DNA of 64,000 bases, from positions 310,001-374,000 of the forward strand of contig NZ_CP071383.1 of NCBI RefSeq assembly GCF_017348915.1, given 5' to 3'. Below are positions 1 to 9,095 of this stretch, in pieces. The position numbers and the translations under genes are program-made. The notes beneath the pieces are model-generated. The model had not been told where the DNA came from, made no database searches, and saw only the letters and a list, made by a program, of their open reading frames with translations. Numbering within the stretch: position 1 is the first letter of the stretch; each line of letters starts with the position of its first letter. Source of the DNA: Leclercia pneumoniae. GTDB lineage: Bacteria; Pseudomonadota; Gammaproteobacteria; Enterobacterales; Enterobacteriaceae.

Positions 1-1638
1 TTCGGCAAAGAGCCAGGAGGTTCCTTGATCGTGGGCGGACTCATCCCGGCACGGCCACTGGATATACCCCAGCTCGCCCATTTTTTCGTAGGTGGCGCCG
101 GTAAAGTTGGGGCAGAGATAGCGCAGTTCATCCCAGATCTGCTGCGTGTTGTCATAGTGCATGGGATAACCCATTCGGGTCGCGATCTCGCTGATGATCT
201 GCCAGTCCGTTTTCAAATCCCACTGGGGCTCCACCGCCTTGAAAAAACGCTGGAATCCCCGATCTGCTGCGGTGTAGACCCCTTCATGTTCGCCCCAGGA
301 CGTAGACGGCAGTATGACGTCGGCGGCGGCGGCCGTTTTGGTCATAAAGATATCCTGCACAATGACCAGATCCAGCGCCGCGAAAGCTTCACGCACCGCC
401 GACAGTTCGGCATCAGTTTGTAAGGGATCTTCGCCCATGATGTACGCGGCCCGCACCTCACCCTGCGCAACGCGATGCGGCAGCTCGCTTATCCGATAGC
501 CGGGCCGCTCGGGCAGATGCTCAACGCCCCAGGCCCGGGCAAATTTTTCGCGATTTGCCGCGACGGTTACCGGCTGATAGCCCGGATAGACATCCGGCAG
601 GGCGCCCATATCGCAGGCCCCCTGAACATTATTTTGCCCACGTACCGGATTAACGCCCACGTGCGCCTTGCCGAGATTGCCCGTCAGCATCGCCAGGCTG
701 GTGAGGGCACGTACAGTCTCCACGCCTTGCCAGAACTGCGTTACCCCCATGCCCCACAGCAGGGTGGCGGTTTTTGCCCCGGCATACATCCGCGCGGCCT
801 GACGGATATCCCGGGCGCTGACGCCGGTGATGGCTTCTACCGATTCCGGCGAATAGTTTTCGACAACGTTTCGATATTCGTCGAAACCTTCCGTTCGTGC
901 GGCGATAAAGCTCGCGTCATACAATTTCTCGGTAATGATCACCTGCCCGATAGCATTGAGCAGGGCGATATTCGAACCATTTTTCAGCGCGATATGCAGG
1001 TCGGCGATGCGGGCAGTCTCTATCCGCCGGGGATCGCAGACAATAATTTTCGCGCCGTTCTGTTTCGCCTGAATGATGTGATTCGCCACGATTGGGTGTG
1101 AATCGGCCGGGTTGTAGCCAAAAATAAAGACCAGATCGGTATTATCGATCTCATTGATGGCATTGCTCATGGCGCCGTTACCCACCGACTGGTGCAGACC
1201 TGCAACCGAGGGGCCGTGTCAGACGCGCGCGCAGCAGTCGACGTTATTGGTGCCAATAACGGCGCGGGCAAATTTCTGCATCACATAGTTGGTTTCATTC
1301 CCGGTACCGCGAGACGAGCCCGTCGTCTGGATGGCATCCGGCCCGTATTGTTCTTTGATGGCGCTCAGGCGCCGGGCAACATAGTCCAGCGCCTCGTCCC
1401 AGCTTACGGCGACGAGCTTACCGCCGCGGACAGGGCGGATCATGGGGGTTTTCAACCGCGGGGTCAGGATCCCGGTATCGTTAATAAAGTCCCAGCCGTA
1501 GTAGCCCTTCAGGCACAACGTTCCTTGATTGGTCTTACCCTGTGCGGGCTCGGCCCGAACGATTTTGCCGTTATCGACCACCAGCGTTAACTTGCAACCG
1601 GAGGCGCAATAGGGGCAAACCGTGATGACGTTTTTCAT
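1..1638 (-). CDS. fdhF: Formate dehydrogenase H, selenocysteine-containing (partial, 3' end outside window)
   Basis: Catalytic subunit of the formate hydrogenlyase complex. It oxidises formate to CO2 with a molybdopterin cofactor and a 4Fe-4S cluster at the cytoplasmic side of the membrane. Residues 1-139 match E. coli FdhF closely, including the N-terminal CPYCASGC Fe-S motif and a CLKGYYGWDF stretch. An in-frame TGA (1219-1221) at codon 140 follows VDCCARV and is read through as selenocysteine. The frame then continues HGPSVAGLHQ and holds to the window edge, about residue 546 of an expected 715. The start at 1638 has a GGAG ribosome site. A gene caller that stops at TGA would report a false 139-residue protein. 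In E. coli the gene depends on sigma-54 and FhlA; I found no clear -24/-12 pair upstream. Confidence 0.95.
1183..1221 (-). promoter_or_regulatory. Bacterial SECIS element of fdhF
   Basis: Directly after the UGA codon the mRNA can fold into a hairpin whose upper stem and loop are GGUUGCAGGUCUGCACC. This is the SelB-binding apical structure known from E. coli fdhF, and only a few bases of the lower part differ. It supports decoding of the TGA as selenocysteine. The element is inside the coding sequence. Confidence 0.85.
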
Positions 1639-1881
1639 CGGTACCGCTCCAGATAATCGAATTCATGGTTATTATGCAGGCCCATAAGACCTATTTTTAT
1701 TGTGGAAATACCCTGACTTTACGGCGGATCCCTGGTCAATACCCTGATAGAAAACAGTCATTCGACAAAATCCCTGCGGGATGTGATGTCGCCTGAAATT
1801 TCGATACACAAAAGTCGAAACGGCTGGAGCCAGTGGCAGAATCGGCCAGACTGAAAGTGATCTTCCTGACGGAACTATGCG
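1639..1881. other. Divergent intergenic region between fdhF and a response regulator gene
   Basis: This 243-bp gap must hold promoters for both genes. Around 1795-1822 there is an ATTTCGATAC...GTCGAAA stretch that loosely resembles the FhlA upstream activating sequence (CATTTCGTACGAAATG in E. coli). I did not find a GG-N10-GC sigma-54 core on the fdhF side with correct spacing, so the promoter assignment stays open. Confidence 0.4.
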
Positions 1882-2613
1882 ATGAAACCCGCGATCCTGG
1901 TCGTTGATGACGATACCGCCGTGTGCGAACTGCTGCAGGATGTGCTGAACGAGCATGTCTTTACGGTGCATGTGTGCCATACCGGCCATGAAGCCCTGCG
2001 CCTGGCGCAGAGCGACGCCTCCATCGCGCTGGTGCTGCTGGATATGATGTTGCCTGACATCAACGGGTTGCAGGTTTTACAGCAGCTACAAAAACAGCGT
2101 CCGGCGCTTCCGGTCATCATGCTTACCGGCTTAGGCAGCGAATCTGATGTGGTGGTGGGGCTGGAGATGGGGGCCGACGACTACATCGGTAAGCCTTTCA
2201 ATCCCCGGGTGGTGGTGGCCCGGGTCAAAGCGGTGTTACGTCGTACCGGGGCGCTGGCCGCCGAGCCGGTCGCCGTTCGTCACGGCGGTATCAGCTTTAA
2301 CGGCTGGACGCTGGATACCCAACGCTGCGAACTGAGCGACGCCCAGCGCAGCGTAGTGCCGCTTACCCAGGGAGAGTACAGCCTGCTGCTGGCGCTGACG
2401 CAAAACGCCCGCCGGGTGCTGAGCCGTGAACAGCTGCTGGAGCTGACGCATAGCGAAAGCGCCGACGTGTTTGATCGCACCATCGATGTGCTGATTATGC
2501 GTCTGCGGCGCAAAATTGAGGTGAATCCACATCAGCCGCTGCTCATTAAAACCATCCGCGGGCTGGGCTATGTCTTTTCAGCCGATGTGCTGGACGGCGA
2601 CCGCGCCGCTTAA
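1882..2613 (+). CDS. OmpR/PhoB-family response regulator
   Basis: A 243-residue two-component regulator. Residues 3-115 form the receiver domain, with the acidic pocket D9-D11, the phospho-acceptor D54 in VLLDMMLPD, T82 and K104. Residues about 130-235 form the OmpR-type winged helix, with TIRGLGYVF near the end. It is divergent from fdhF. Its last 36 bp overlap the end of the convergent sugar-kinase gene. No kinase gene is adjacent; the only histidine kinase in the region is at 9096, beyond the sugar operon and on the same strand. My inference is that the two form a split pair controlling the transporter operon between them. The ribosome site is weak. Confidence 0.85.
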   Translation: MKPAILVVDDDTAVCELLQDVLNEHVFTVHVCHTGHEALRLAQSDASIALVLLDMMLPDINGLQVLQQLQKQRPALPVIMLTGLGSESDVVVGLEMGADDYIGKPFNPRVVVARVKAVLRRTGALAAEPVAVRHGGISFNGWTLDTQRCELSDAQRSVVPLTQGEYSLLLALTQNARRVLSREQLLELTHSESADVFDRTIDVLIMRLRRKIEVNPHQPLLIKTIRGLGYVFSADVLDGDRAA

Positions 2614-3621
2614 CCCCTGACGATGCTCATCAATAAACTGCTGTAACTCCGGCAACGTTTTCGCACCGTCGATAGCATTGGCCGCCAGCAGGCTGGCGCG
2701 AGCGCAGGCGTGGGCCAGCAGGATACTCTCCTCCAGCGGCCGCGACTCATGACAACCGTATAAAAAACCGGCGCAAAACGCGTCGCCCGCTCCCACGCTA
2801 CCGATGATCTCTGATTGCGACAGCCGCCAGGAGGGGATCCAGCGCCCCTCCTGACCGGACTCTTGCCCCCATGCGCCTTCCGGGCAGTGAATTACCAGCC
2901 GCTCGTTGACCCCTGCCGCCAGCAGCCGCGCAGCCGCCTGGGCGATATTGGCCAGATCGGGCGTATCCTGGCTGTCGCGCATCTCCAGCCCGCTGAACTC
3001 CCCCGCTTCCAGCTCGTTAATGACCAGATAATCAAGGTGACACAGGGCAGGGCGCACCAGCGGCTGATAGCGTGGGTCGCCCTTGCGGGAGACCAGGTCG
3101 AGGGAGGTTTTGAAGCCCCGATCGCGCATTTGCGCCAGCAGGCGAGCCCCGCGGGTGCCGAACGACGCGTCCGGCATGTCCAGGCTATCCAGCAGTAACA
3201 GATAGCCTAGGTGAAAGATTTTCAGGCTGTCGTCGAGCCGCTCGAAGGCCGGAAGATCCAGCAGACGATTGGCGCCGGGAGAGTGGAAAAAGGTGCGCTG
3301 GCCGCTGGGGTCGGTCATGACCTGCGACATGGATGTGGGGGCGAAGCTGGTGCGCTCTACCCGCTGGCGGTTGACGTGATACTGGTCGAGCATCGCCATA
3401 ATGTAATCGCCGTCGTTATCTTCGCCAATCAGCCCCACCGCCTGCAAAGGCAGACCTGTGTGCATTTTTGCCAGCGTAAGCAGGACGTTGAGCGGAGCGC
3501 CTCCGGTGGCGCGCTCGCTGTGGGTGATCTCTGCCAGCCAGCCGCGCTCTGGCCAGTCGACGACCTGGTGAACATGATCCACCAGCATATTGCCTGCGGC
3601 GATAATGCCCTTGCGTTCCAT
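2578..3621 (-). CDS. PfkB-family carbohydrate kinase
   Basis: A 347-residue ribokinase/PfkB-superfamily protein, cytoplasmic, phosphorylating a sugar or sugar derivative with ATP. Seen in the sequence: an N-terminal GG substrate motif (ATGGAPLNV, about residues 38-46) and the C-terminal signature GSVGAGDAF, which holds the anion hole and catalytic Asp. The start codon overlaps the stop of the upstream aldolase gene, so the two are translationally coupled. With the isomerase and aldolase next door the likely substrate is a ketose (D-xylulose, D-fructose or similar), but the sequence does not fix this. It is the last gene of the sugar operon. Confidence 0.85.
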   Translation of the reverse strand: MERKGIIAAGNMLVDHVHQVVDWPERGWLAEITHSERATGGAPLNVLLTLAKMHTGLPLQAVGLIGEDNDGDYIMAMLDQYHVNRQRVERTSFAPTSMSQVMTDPSGQRTFFHSPGANRLLDLPAFERLDDSLKIFHLGYLLLLDSLDMPDASFGTRGARLLAQMRDRGFKTSLDLVSRKGDPRYQPLVRPALCHLDYLVINELEAGEFSGLEMRDSQDTPDLANIAQAAARLLAAGVNERLVIHCPEGAWGQESGQEGRWIPSWRLSQSEIIGSVGAGDAFCAGFLYGCHESRPLEESILLAHACARASLLAANAIDGAKTLPELQQFIDEHRQGLSGAVAVQHIG

Positions 3622-4481
3622 CAGGCTTGCCCCGCGCTGCCGAAGATGCGCATCTGCTCAGCCACGGTGTCGGTGATCGCCTCTTCAATGCCCAGCAGCA
3701 ACTCTGCGAACTCGTCATAAATCGGCTGTCGGTTGGCCATCCGCTGCTCGACCGAGGTCAACGCCGCCTGCGACATACCGGTATAGAAATTGATTTTATG
3801 AATTCCCAGTTCGATGGCGCGGCGGAAATCTGCATCGCTAATGCCGGAACCCCCATGCAGCACCAGCGGCAGACCGGTCTGCTGGCGAATGGCGTCGAGC
3901 CGGGCGAAATCCAGCTTCGGCTCACCTTTGTATTTGCCATGCGCATTGCCGATCGCCACCGCCAGGGCATCGATACCGGTTTGATCGACGAAATCACGGG
4001 CGAGCCGCGGATCGGTAAAGAATGCTTCATCCGCATGACCGTAGAGCGCGCCCCCTTCATCGCCTCCCACCGCTCCCAGTTCGGCCTCTACCGACACCCC
4101 AACCGCATGGCACATTTTCACCACTTCGCGGGTCTGGCGAATATTCTCCTCGTAGCTGAGGGTGGAGCCGTCGAACATCACCGAACTGAATCCTAAGCGC
4201 AATGCCCGCACTACCGCCTCAAAATGGAGGCCATGATCGAGGTTAAGTACCACAGGGATATCATGTCGGGCAGCTTCGAACCTCACCGCTTCCACCAGCG
4301 AGTCGAGGGAGAGATACTTAAAATGCACTTCGGCGATGTTGATAATAAACGGGGAGTTTTCTTGCCTGGCGGCGGCAAACAGCGCCCGCAGGAAATGGGA
4401 GTCGAGAACGTTAAACGCCCCCAGGGCATAGCGATGCTCACGGGCGTGAGCCAGCCCGTCGGCGAGAGAGATTAATGGCAT
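3621..4481 (-). CDS. Class II (zinc) ketose-bisphosphate aldolase family protein
   Basis: A 286-residue member of the fructose/tagatose-bisphosphate aldolase family, which cleaves phosphorylated ketoses to dihydroxyacetone phosphate plus an aldehyde. Zinc-ligand motifs are visible: LDHGLH (H83), GNAHGKYKG (H181) and LVLHGGSG (H209), with D82 as catalytic acid. The length is typical of the family. It lies between the isomerase (10-bp gap) and the kinase (overlapping), which fits an isomerise-phosphorylate-cleave route. The exact substrate is unknown; the context argues for a pathway other than glycolysis. Confidence 0.85.
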   Translation of the reverse strand: MPLISLADGLAHAREHRYALGAFNVLDSHFLRALFAAARQENSPFIINIAEVHFKYLSLDSLVEAVRFEAARHDIPVVLNLDHGLHFEAVVRALRLGFSSVMFDGSTLSYEENIRQTREVVKMCHAVGVSVEAELGAVGGDEGGALYGHADEAFFTDPRLARDFVDQTGIDALAVAIGNAHGKYKGEPKLDFARLDAIRQQTGLPLVLHGGSGISDADFRRAIELGIHKINFYTGMSQAALTSVEQRMANRQPIYDEFAELLLGIEEAITDTVAEQMRIFGSAGQA

Positions 4482-4491
4482 GGTTCACTCC

Positions 4492-5177
4492 TTACAGGCG
4501 AAACAGGTTGTACTCGTTGCACAGCACCAGCACGGCGGGCTCGTCCTCTTCGACAGGGTTGTAGCGGGCTAATGGCTGCAAAAAGTGGTTATCGTGTTCA
4601 TCGTCATTGACCGATGACACCTCGCCAACCAGCACATCGCCAAAGCCGCGCTCGCCCCAGAAGCTGTGATACAAACCCGGCGTCAGGCAGATGCTCTCGC
4701 CAGGCGTCAGGCGTAGCTGGCTTCCCGGTGCATGAGTCTGGATGTTGCCGTCGATAACCACCGTCACGTCGGTGTTTTCGGTCTCTTCGTGCCCGTCCGC
4801 ATTCCACAGCTCGATAATTAAATTTCCCCCACCGCGGTTAACGATGTCTTCGCGTTTTCGCCAGTGGAAGTGCATGGGGGTAACTTGCCCGTCGCGGACG
4901 TGCATGATTTTTTCGGCGTAGCACTTCTCATAAGGCACGCCGTTGGGTGAACCGTTGCGCAGGGTAAACAGCGTCAGCCCCTGGGCGTAAAAGTTATTGC
5001 TGCCAAAGGTCGTCACGTCCCAGCCCAGTTTCAGGTCGAATACTTCACGCCAGGCGTGGCGATCCAGCTGTTGCCACTGGGTGGGGGGAAGCTGGCGAAA
5101 GGGGGTAAATGCACATTGTGCATAGAGAAAAATTGCCGCGTGTGGCCGAGGATTTCGTTTATGTCGGAGCGTTTCAT
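4492..5177 (-). pseudogene. D-lyxose isomerase gene with a one-base frameshift
   Basis: The family (cupin-fold, Mn-dependent, about 227 residues) interconverts D-lyxose and D-xylulose, and also D-mannose and D-fructose. An AGGAG site precedes ATG at 5177, and the first 27 codons give MKRSDINEILGHTRQFF and HNVHLPPFAS, the known family N-terminus. At a run of six G (5083-5088, C on the coding strand) the frame is lost. From there the next frame gives QWQQLD through to CNEYNLFRL with the metal motif HFHWRKRED. One extra C would restore a 228-residue protein. This could be a real null mutation, a slippage site, or a sequencing error. As read, translation from the true start ends early. Confidence 0.8.
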
Positions 5178-5201
5178 GGGGACTCCTTGAATGATGTGCT
5201 G

Positions 5202-5280
5202 TCCCCCTCACCCCGACCTTCTCCCTCAAGGGAGAGGGAGGAAAGCTCCTGCGGCCTTCAGGCGGGAGAGGGTGAGGGGA
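5202..5280. repeat. Palindromic intergenic repeat (CCCTCACCCC.../...GGTGAGGGG type)
   Basis: About 79 bp that begins CCCCCTCACCCCGACC and ends GGGAGAGGGTGAGGGG, with an internal CTCCCTCAAGGGAGAG hairpin. It sits between the binding-protein gene and the isomerase gene. The same type occurs at four other intergenic sites in the window. Such elements may modulate mRNA stability between operon genes. Confidence 0.75.
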
Positions 5281-5297
5281 AACAGGCCGCACAACGG

Positions 5298-6239
5298 TTA
5301 CTTCACCGTCCAGCCTTTGTAATTACCCACACTGTTCTTATCAATCATCGTGACCGGGATCAGCACCGGCTCTTTTGGCGCCGGTTTGCCCTGCAGGATG
5401 TCATAGCCAATCTCGACCGCTTTGGCCGCCATCACCTGCGGGTCCTGCGCCGGGGTTGCCACGAACAGCGAGTTCTCCCGCTTCAGCGCCTCTTCCGCAT
5501 CCGGGCTGCCATCCACCCCTACGATAAAGAACTCCTTACGCTGTGCCTGTTTTGCTGCCAGATCGGCGCCGATCGCCGTAGGATCGTTTATCGCGAAGAC
5601 CCCATCAATCTTCGGATTAGCCGCCAGCAGGGAGGTCATCACCTCCAGCCCGCCTTCGCGGCTCCCTTTGGCGTTCTGGTTATCGGAAAGCACTTTGATA
5701 TCCGGATGACGCTTGAACTCGGTCTGGCAGCCTTCCACGCGGTTTTGTACCGCAGAGACCGGCGGCCCGTTGATGATCACCACATTGCCTTTGCCTTTCA
5801 GGCGATCAGTAATGTATTTGCAGGCCATCTCCCCCGCCTGGGTGTTATCGGAGGTGATGGTCGCGTCGGCACCTTCTGCCGCCACGTCAACCGCGACCAC
5901 AATAATTCCCGCCTCCTTCGCCCGCTTCACCGCCGGGCCGATACCCTTAGAATCTGCGGCGTTGAGAATGATCATGTCGACCTTCGCCGCAATAAAGTTA
6001 TCAATCTGCGACACTTGTTGACCGAGGTCGTAGCCGCTGGAGACCAGCGTCACTTTCACGTTGTCCCCCGCCAGTTTGCGCGCTTCCAGCTCGGCGCCTT
6101 TGGTGATCTGTACAAAGAACGGGTTGGCGAGGTCACCTACCGTCACGCCGATGGACTTCAGTTCTTTCGCCTGCACAAACGGCGTTGCGGCAAGCAGTGC
6201 GCCGGCACAGAGCGCGGTAACAAGAGGTTTTAAACGCAT
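5298..6239 (-). CDS. Periplasmic sugar-binding protein of an ABC importer (RbsB-like)
   Basis: A 313-residue solute-binding protein of the ribose/galactose type (periplasmic-binding-protein-like I fold). A cleavable signal peptide spans residues 1-24 (MRLKPLV, a hydrophobic stretch, then VQA). The mature part starts KELKSIGVTVGDLANPFF, a typical first strand and ligand loop. The start at 6239 is chosen over an upstream in-frame ATG because an AGGAAAAAAG ribosome site precedes it and the signal peptide follows. It lies next to matching permease and ATPase genes. The ligand cannot be read from the sequence; the isomerase downstream suggests a pentose or rare aldose such as D-lyxose. Confidence 0.85.
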   Translation of the reverse strand: MRLKPLVTALCAGALLAATPFVQAKELKSIGVTVGDLANPFFVQITKGAELEARKLAGDNVKVTLVSSGYDLGQQVSQIDNFIAAKVDMIILNAADSKGIGPAVKRAKEAGIIVVAVDVAAEGADATITSDNTQAGEMACKYITDRLKGKGNVVIINGPPVSAVQNRVEGCQTEFKRHPDIKVLSDNQNAKGSREGGLEVMTSLLAANPKIDGVFAINDPTAIGADLAAKQAQRKEFFIVGVDGSPDAEEALKRENSLFVATPAQDPQVMAAKAVEIGYDILQGKPAPKEPVLIPVTMIDKNSVGNYKGWTVK

Positions 6240-6270
6240 ACTTTTTTCCTCGATTCGTAGGGTATTGTTG

Positions 6271-7266
6271 TTATGCACTTTGATGGTGTCGGGTACGGTA
6301 TTTATCGATCAGCACTGCAATGATGATCACCGCCCCTTTGATCACCAGTTGCCAGAAATAAGAGACCCCCATCAGGGTCATACCGTTATTAAGCGTGGCG
6401 ATAATCAGCGCCCCCACCAGAGTGCCGGTGATGGTGCCAATGCCCCCCACAAAGCTGGTTCCGCCGAGGATCACCGCCGCGATGGCGTCCAGCTCATAGC
6501 CGGTGCCCAGGTTGCCGTTGGCGCTGTAGAGGCGGGAAGCGCTCATCACGCCACCCAGGCCAGAGAGCAGGCCGCTCATGCCGTAGACAAACAACAGCAC
6601 CATCCATACCTTGATGCCGGTTAAGCGCGCCGCCTGCATGTTGCCGCCGACTGCGTAGATGTGTACCCCCAGGGTGGTGCGGCGCAAAATAAACCAGCAG
6701 ACGACGATTACCGCCAGCGCGATCACCACCAGCCAGGGCACCGGGCCGAGATAGTTATTGCCGATCCACTCGAAGTTGATATTGGAGTTGATCACCGTCG
6801 TACCGTCGGCCAGCAGATAGGCCGCTCCGCGCAGCGCGGTATAGGTACCCAGGGTGACAATAAAGGGCGGCAGTCCGGCAAAGGCCACCAGCGCGCCGTT
6901 AAACAGCCCCAGCACCATGCCGAGCATCAGCGCCGCCGGCACCGACAACATGGCGAACTCCGGGATTAGCGAGACCACCATCGCCGCTACCGCGGTGGTA
7001 CCCAGAATCGAGCCCACCGAGAGGTCAATGCCGCCGGTCAAAATAATGAAGGTCATTCCCGCTGCCAGCACGATGTTGATCGACGCCTGGCGGGTAATAT
7101 TCAGCAGATTACTCTCGGTAAAGAAGTTGGGGGCGATAAAACCAAATACCGCCACGATCAGAATCAAAATCGGCAAAATGCCGATGGTTTGCATCAGATC
7201 GCCCATTAGCATTTTTTTGGCGGAGGCCGATTTGGCCACCTGCTGCGGAGTGTTGGAGTGCGTCAT
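6271..7266 (-). CDS. ABC sugar importer permease (RbsC/AlsC-like)
   Basis: A 331-residue inner-membrane protein of the BPD_transp_2 family, which forms the channel of ribose/xylose/allose importers. It is highly hydrophobic with about 9-10 membrane segments. Family motifs are present: ILTGGIDLSVGS (about 80-91) and AVILGGTSFVGGIGTITGT (about 264-282), the latter being the loop that contacts the ATPase. It starts two bases after the ATPase stop codon, so the pair is likely coupled. It delivers the sugar captured by the binding protein encoded immediately downstream. Confidence 0.88.
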   Translation of the reverse strand: MTHSNTPQQVAKSASAKKMLMGDLMQTIGILPILILIVAVFGFIAPNFFTESNLLNITRQASINIVLAAGMTFIILTGGIDLSVGSILGTTAVAAMVVSLIPEFAMLSVPAALMLGMVLGLFNGALVAFAGLPPFIVTLGTYTALRGAAYLLADGTTVINSNINFEWIGNNYLGPVPWLVVIALAVIVVCWFILRRTTLGVHIYAVGGNMQAARLTGIKVWMVLLFVYGMSGLLSGLGGVMSASRLYSANGNLGTGYELDAIAAVILGGTSFVGGIGTITGTLVGALIIATLNNGMTLMGVSYFWQLVIKGAVIIIAVLIDKYRTRHHQSA

Positions 7267-7268
7267 GG

Positions 7269-8783
7269 TTATACCGCCCGTTGATGAGAGTCGTTAACGC
7301 CGGTTGCCAGCGTCATGATGTTTTCTTGCGTGATATCCCCGCCGTGCAACTCACCCGCAATGCTGCCTTCACGCATGACATACACCCGATCGCTCATTCC
7401 CACCACCTCGGGTAGTTCGCTGGAGATCATCAGGATCGCCACCCCTTTGCGGGCCATCTGGTTCATGATCCGGTAGATCTCACTTTTGGCACCGACGTCC
7501 ACGCCGCGCGTAGGTTCATCGAGGATCAAAATGCGCGGGCCGATAGCGACCCAGCGGGAGATAAGCAGTTTTTGCTGATTGCCGCCCGACAGGCCACCCG
7601 CCCGCACCTGTGAGTGGGGGACGCGGATATTGAGCAGGGCGATGGCATCGTCCGAGATCGACTGGGCTTTTTTGCGGTTTAACATTCCCCAACTGGCATC
7701 GCGCTCGAGCGTCGCCATGGTGATGTTCTCCTGGGCTGCCAGTTCCAGGAACAGCCCCTGTTCTTTGCGGTTTTCGGTTAAAAAGCCGATGCCCTGGTCG
7801 ATGGCTGCGCGAGGGGAGTGAATGACCACCGGCTCGCCGTCTACCTCAATCATGCCGCCGGTGGCCTTGCGCACCCCGAAGATCAGCTGCGCCAGCTCGG
7901 AACGCCCCGCCCCGACAAGCCCGGCCAGACCCACGATTTCTCCGGATCTTACCTGCAGGCTGCACGGCTGTACTTTGCCGCTGTCGGTCAGGTGATGAAC
8001 GTTGAGCCGCGGGCTGCCGAGAGGGATATCCCGTTCTTTGTTAAACAGATCGCTGAGAGGCCGGCCCACCATCATGCGCACCAGCTCCGGGGCGTTAAGC
8101 CTGTCGCGGGTCAGGCTACCTACGTATTGCCCGTCGCGCAGCACGCTGACGCGGTCGGAAAGCTCGTACACCTCTGCCATGCGGTGGCTGATGTAGATGA
8201 TCGCCATCCCTTCATCGCGCAGGCGCATAATGAGTTCGAACAGGCGGTGAGTTTCGCGTGAGGAGAGGGCGGCGGTGGGTTCGTCCATCACCAGGATGCG
8301 GCTATTGCGGTGCAGGGCGCGGGCAATCTCCACCTGCTGCTGCTCGGCGATGGTCAGCCTCATCACCAGGTCGGTGGCTTTGAACTGGGCGCCGAGACGG
8401 TCAATTACCGCCTGCGCCTGGGCGGCCATCTCTTTGCGCTGCACCAGCCCCCCGCGTGACAGTTCGCTGCCGAGGAAGATGTTTTCCGCCACGGTGAGGT
8501 TGGGGGCCAGCTGCATCTCCTGGTAGATCAGGGTAATGCCTGCGGCCAGCGCATCCTTCGGCCCTTTGATATGAAACGGCTGACCATCAATCAGGATCTC
8601 ACCGCTGGTGGCGGTATAGGCGCCTGCGAGGATCTTCATCAGCGTGCTCTTCCCGGCGCCGTTTTCGCCCATCAGGGCATGGATTTCGCCGGGGAAGACC
8701 GTCAGATCCACACCCTTAAGCGCATGGAAGTTGCCAAAGGTTTTGGCAATGTTGCGCATCTCTAAGACCGGGGTCCTGCTCAT
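7269..8783 (-). CDS. ABC sugar importer ATPase, two nucleotide-binding domains (RbsA/MglA-like)
   Basis: A 504-residue peripheral membrane ATPase. The first domain has Walker [10 protein letters not shown] (about residues 39-47) and Walker [13 protein letters not shown]. The second has a degenerate Walker A (GLVGAGRSE), signature LSGGNQQK and Walker [15 protein letters not shown]. This is the normal arrangement for the carbohydrate-uptake type 2 family. It is the first gene of the leftward operon, with an AGGAGAG site before ATG at 8783. The 312-bp gap to the kinase gene at 9096 should hold its promoter. Confidence 0.9.
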   Translation of the reverse strand: MSRTPVLEMRNIAKTFGNFHALKGVDLTVFPGEIHALMGENGAGKSTLMKILAGAYTATSGEILIDGQPFHIKGPKDALAAGITLIYQEMQLAPNLTVAENIFLGSELSRGGLVQRKEMAAQAQAVIDRLGAQFKATDLVMRLTIAEQQQVEIARALHRNSRILVMDEPTAALSSRETHRLFELIMRLRDEGMAIIYISHRMAEVYELSDRVSVLRDGQYVGSLTRDRLNAPELVRMMVGRPLSDLFNKERDIPLGSPRLNVHHLTDSGKVQPCSLQVRSGEIVGLAGLVGAGRSELAQLIFGVRKATGGMIEVDGEPVVIHSPRAAIDQGIGFLTENRKEQGLFLELAAQENITMATLERDASWGMLNRKKAQSISDDAIALLNIRVPHSQVRAGGLSGGNQQKLLISRWVAIGPRILILDEPTRGVDVGAKSEIYRIMNQMARKGVAILMISSELPEVVGMSDRVYVMREGSIAGELHGGDITQENIMTLATGVNDSHQRAV

Positions 8784-8896
8784 GGCGGCTCTCCTGAGGG
8801 GGTAGATATCCGCACTTCATCACACCCTGATAAATGCAAAATGTCAGAAGCCATTCATATTTGTCATAGTTATGAATAAGTAATGTGGATCACATT

Positions 8897-9069
8897 TCCC
8901 CTCACCCTAACCCTCTCCCCGCAGGGGAGAGGGGACCGCGCGGTGCATGCTTTTCCCCAAAGGAGCCGCACGGTGCATGCCTTTCTCCCTCGCCCCACCG
9001 GGGAGAGGGGACCGCACGGTGCATGCCTTTCCCCCTCGCCCCTCTGGGGAGAGGGCCGGGGTGAGGGGA
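8897..9069. repeat. Composite palindromic repeat array
   Basis: About 173 bp bounded by TCCCCTCACCC and GGGTGAGGGGA-type ends. It holds three CTCCCC...GGGGAGAGG-type hairpins alternating with three copies of an ACCGCRCGGTGCATGC-like unit (about 8935, 8968 and 9013). It is a multimerised version of the element seen at 5202, 11786, 20691 and 27066. It sits between the divergent transporter operon and kinase gene and overlaps any open frame upstream of the kinase start. Confidence 0.75.
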
Positions 9070-9095
9070 CAAAAAACGCCGAGGAACCTAACCCT

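Noticed and set aside
1639..1881. Sigma-54 promoter for fdhF
   Set aside because: Expected from E. coli, but no GG-N10-GC core with correct spacing could be found on the fdhF strand, so it is not reported as a feature.
8883..9095. N-terminal 71-residue extension of the hybrid kinase
   Set aside because: It is translated from the palindromic repeat array; the ATG at 9096 has its own ribosome site and leads into the first membrane helix.
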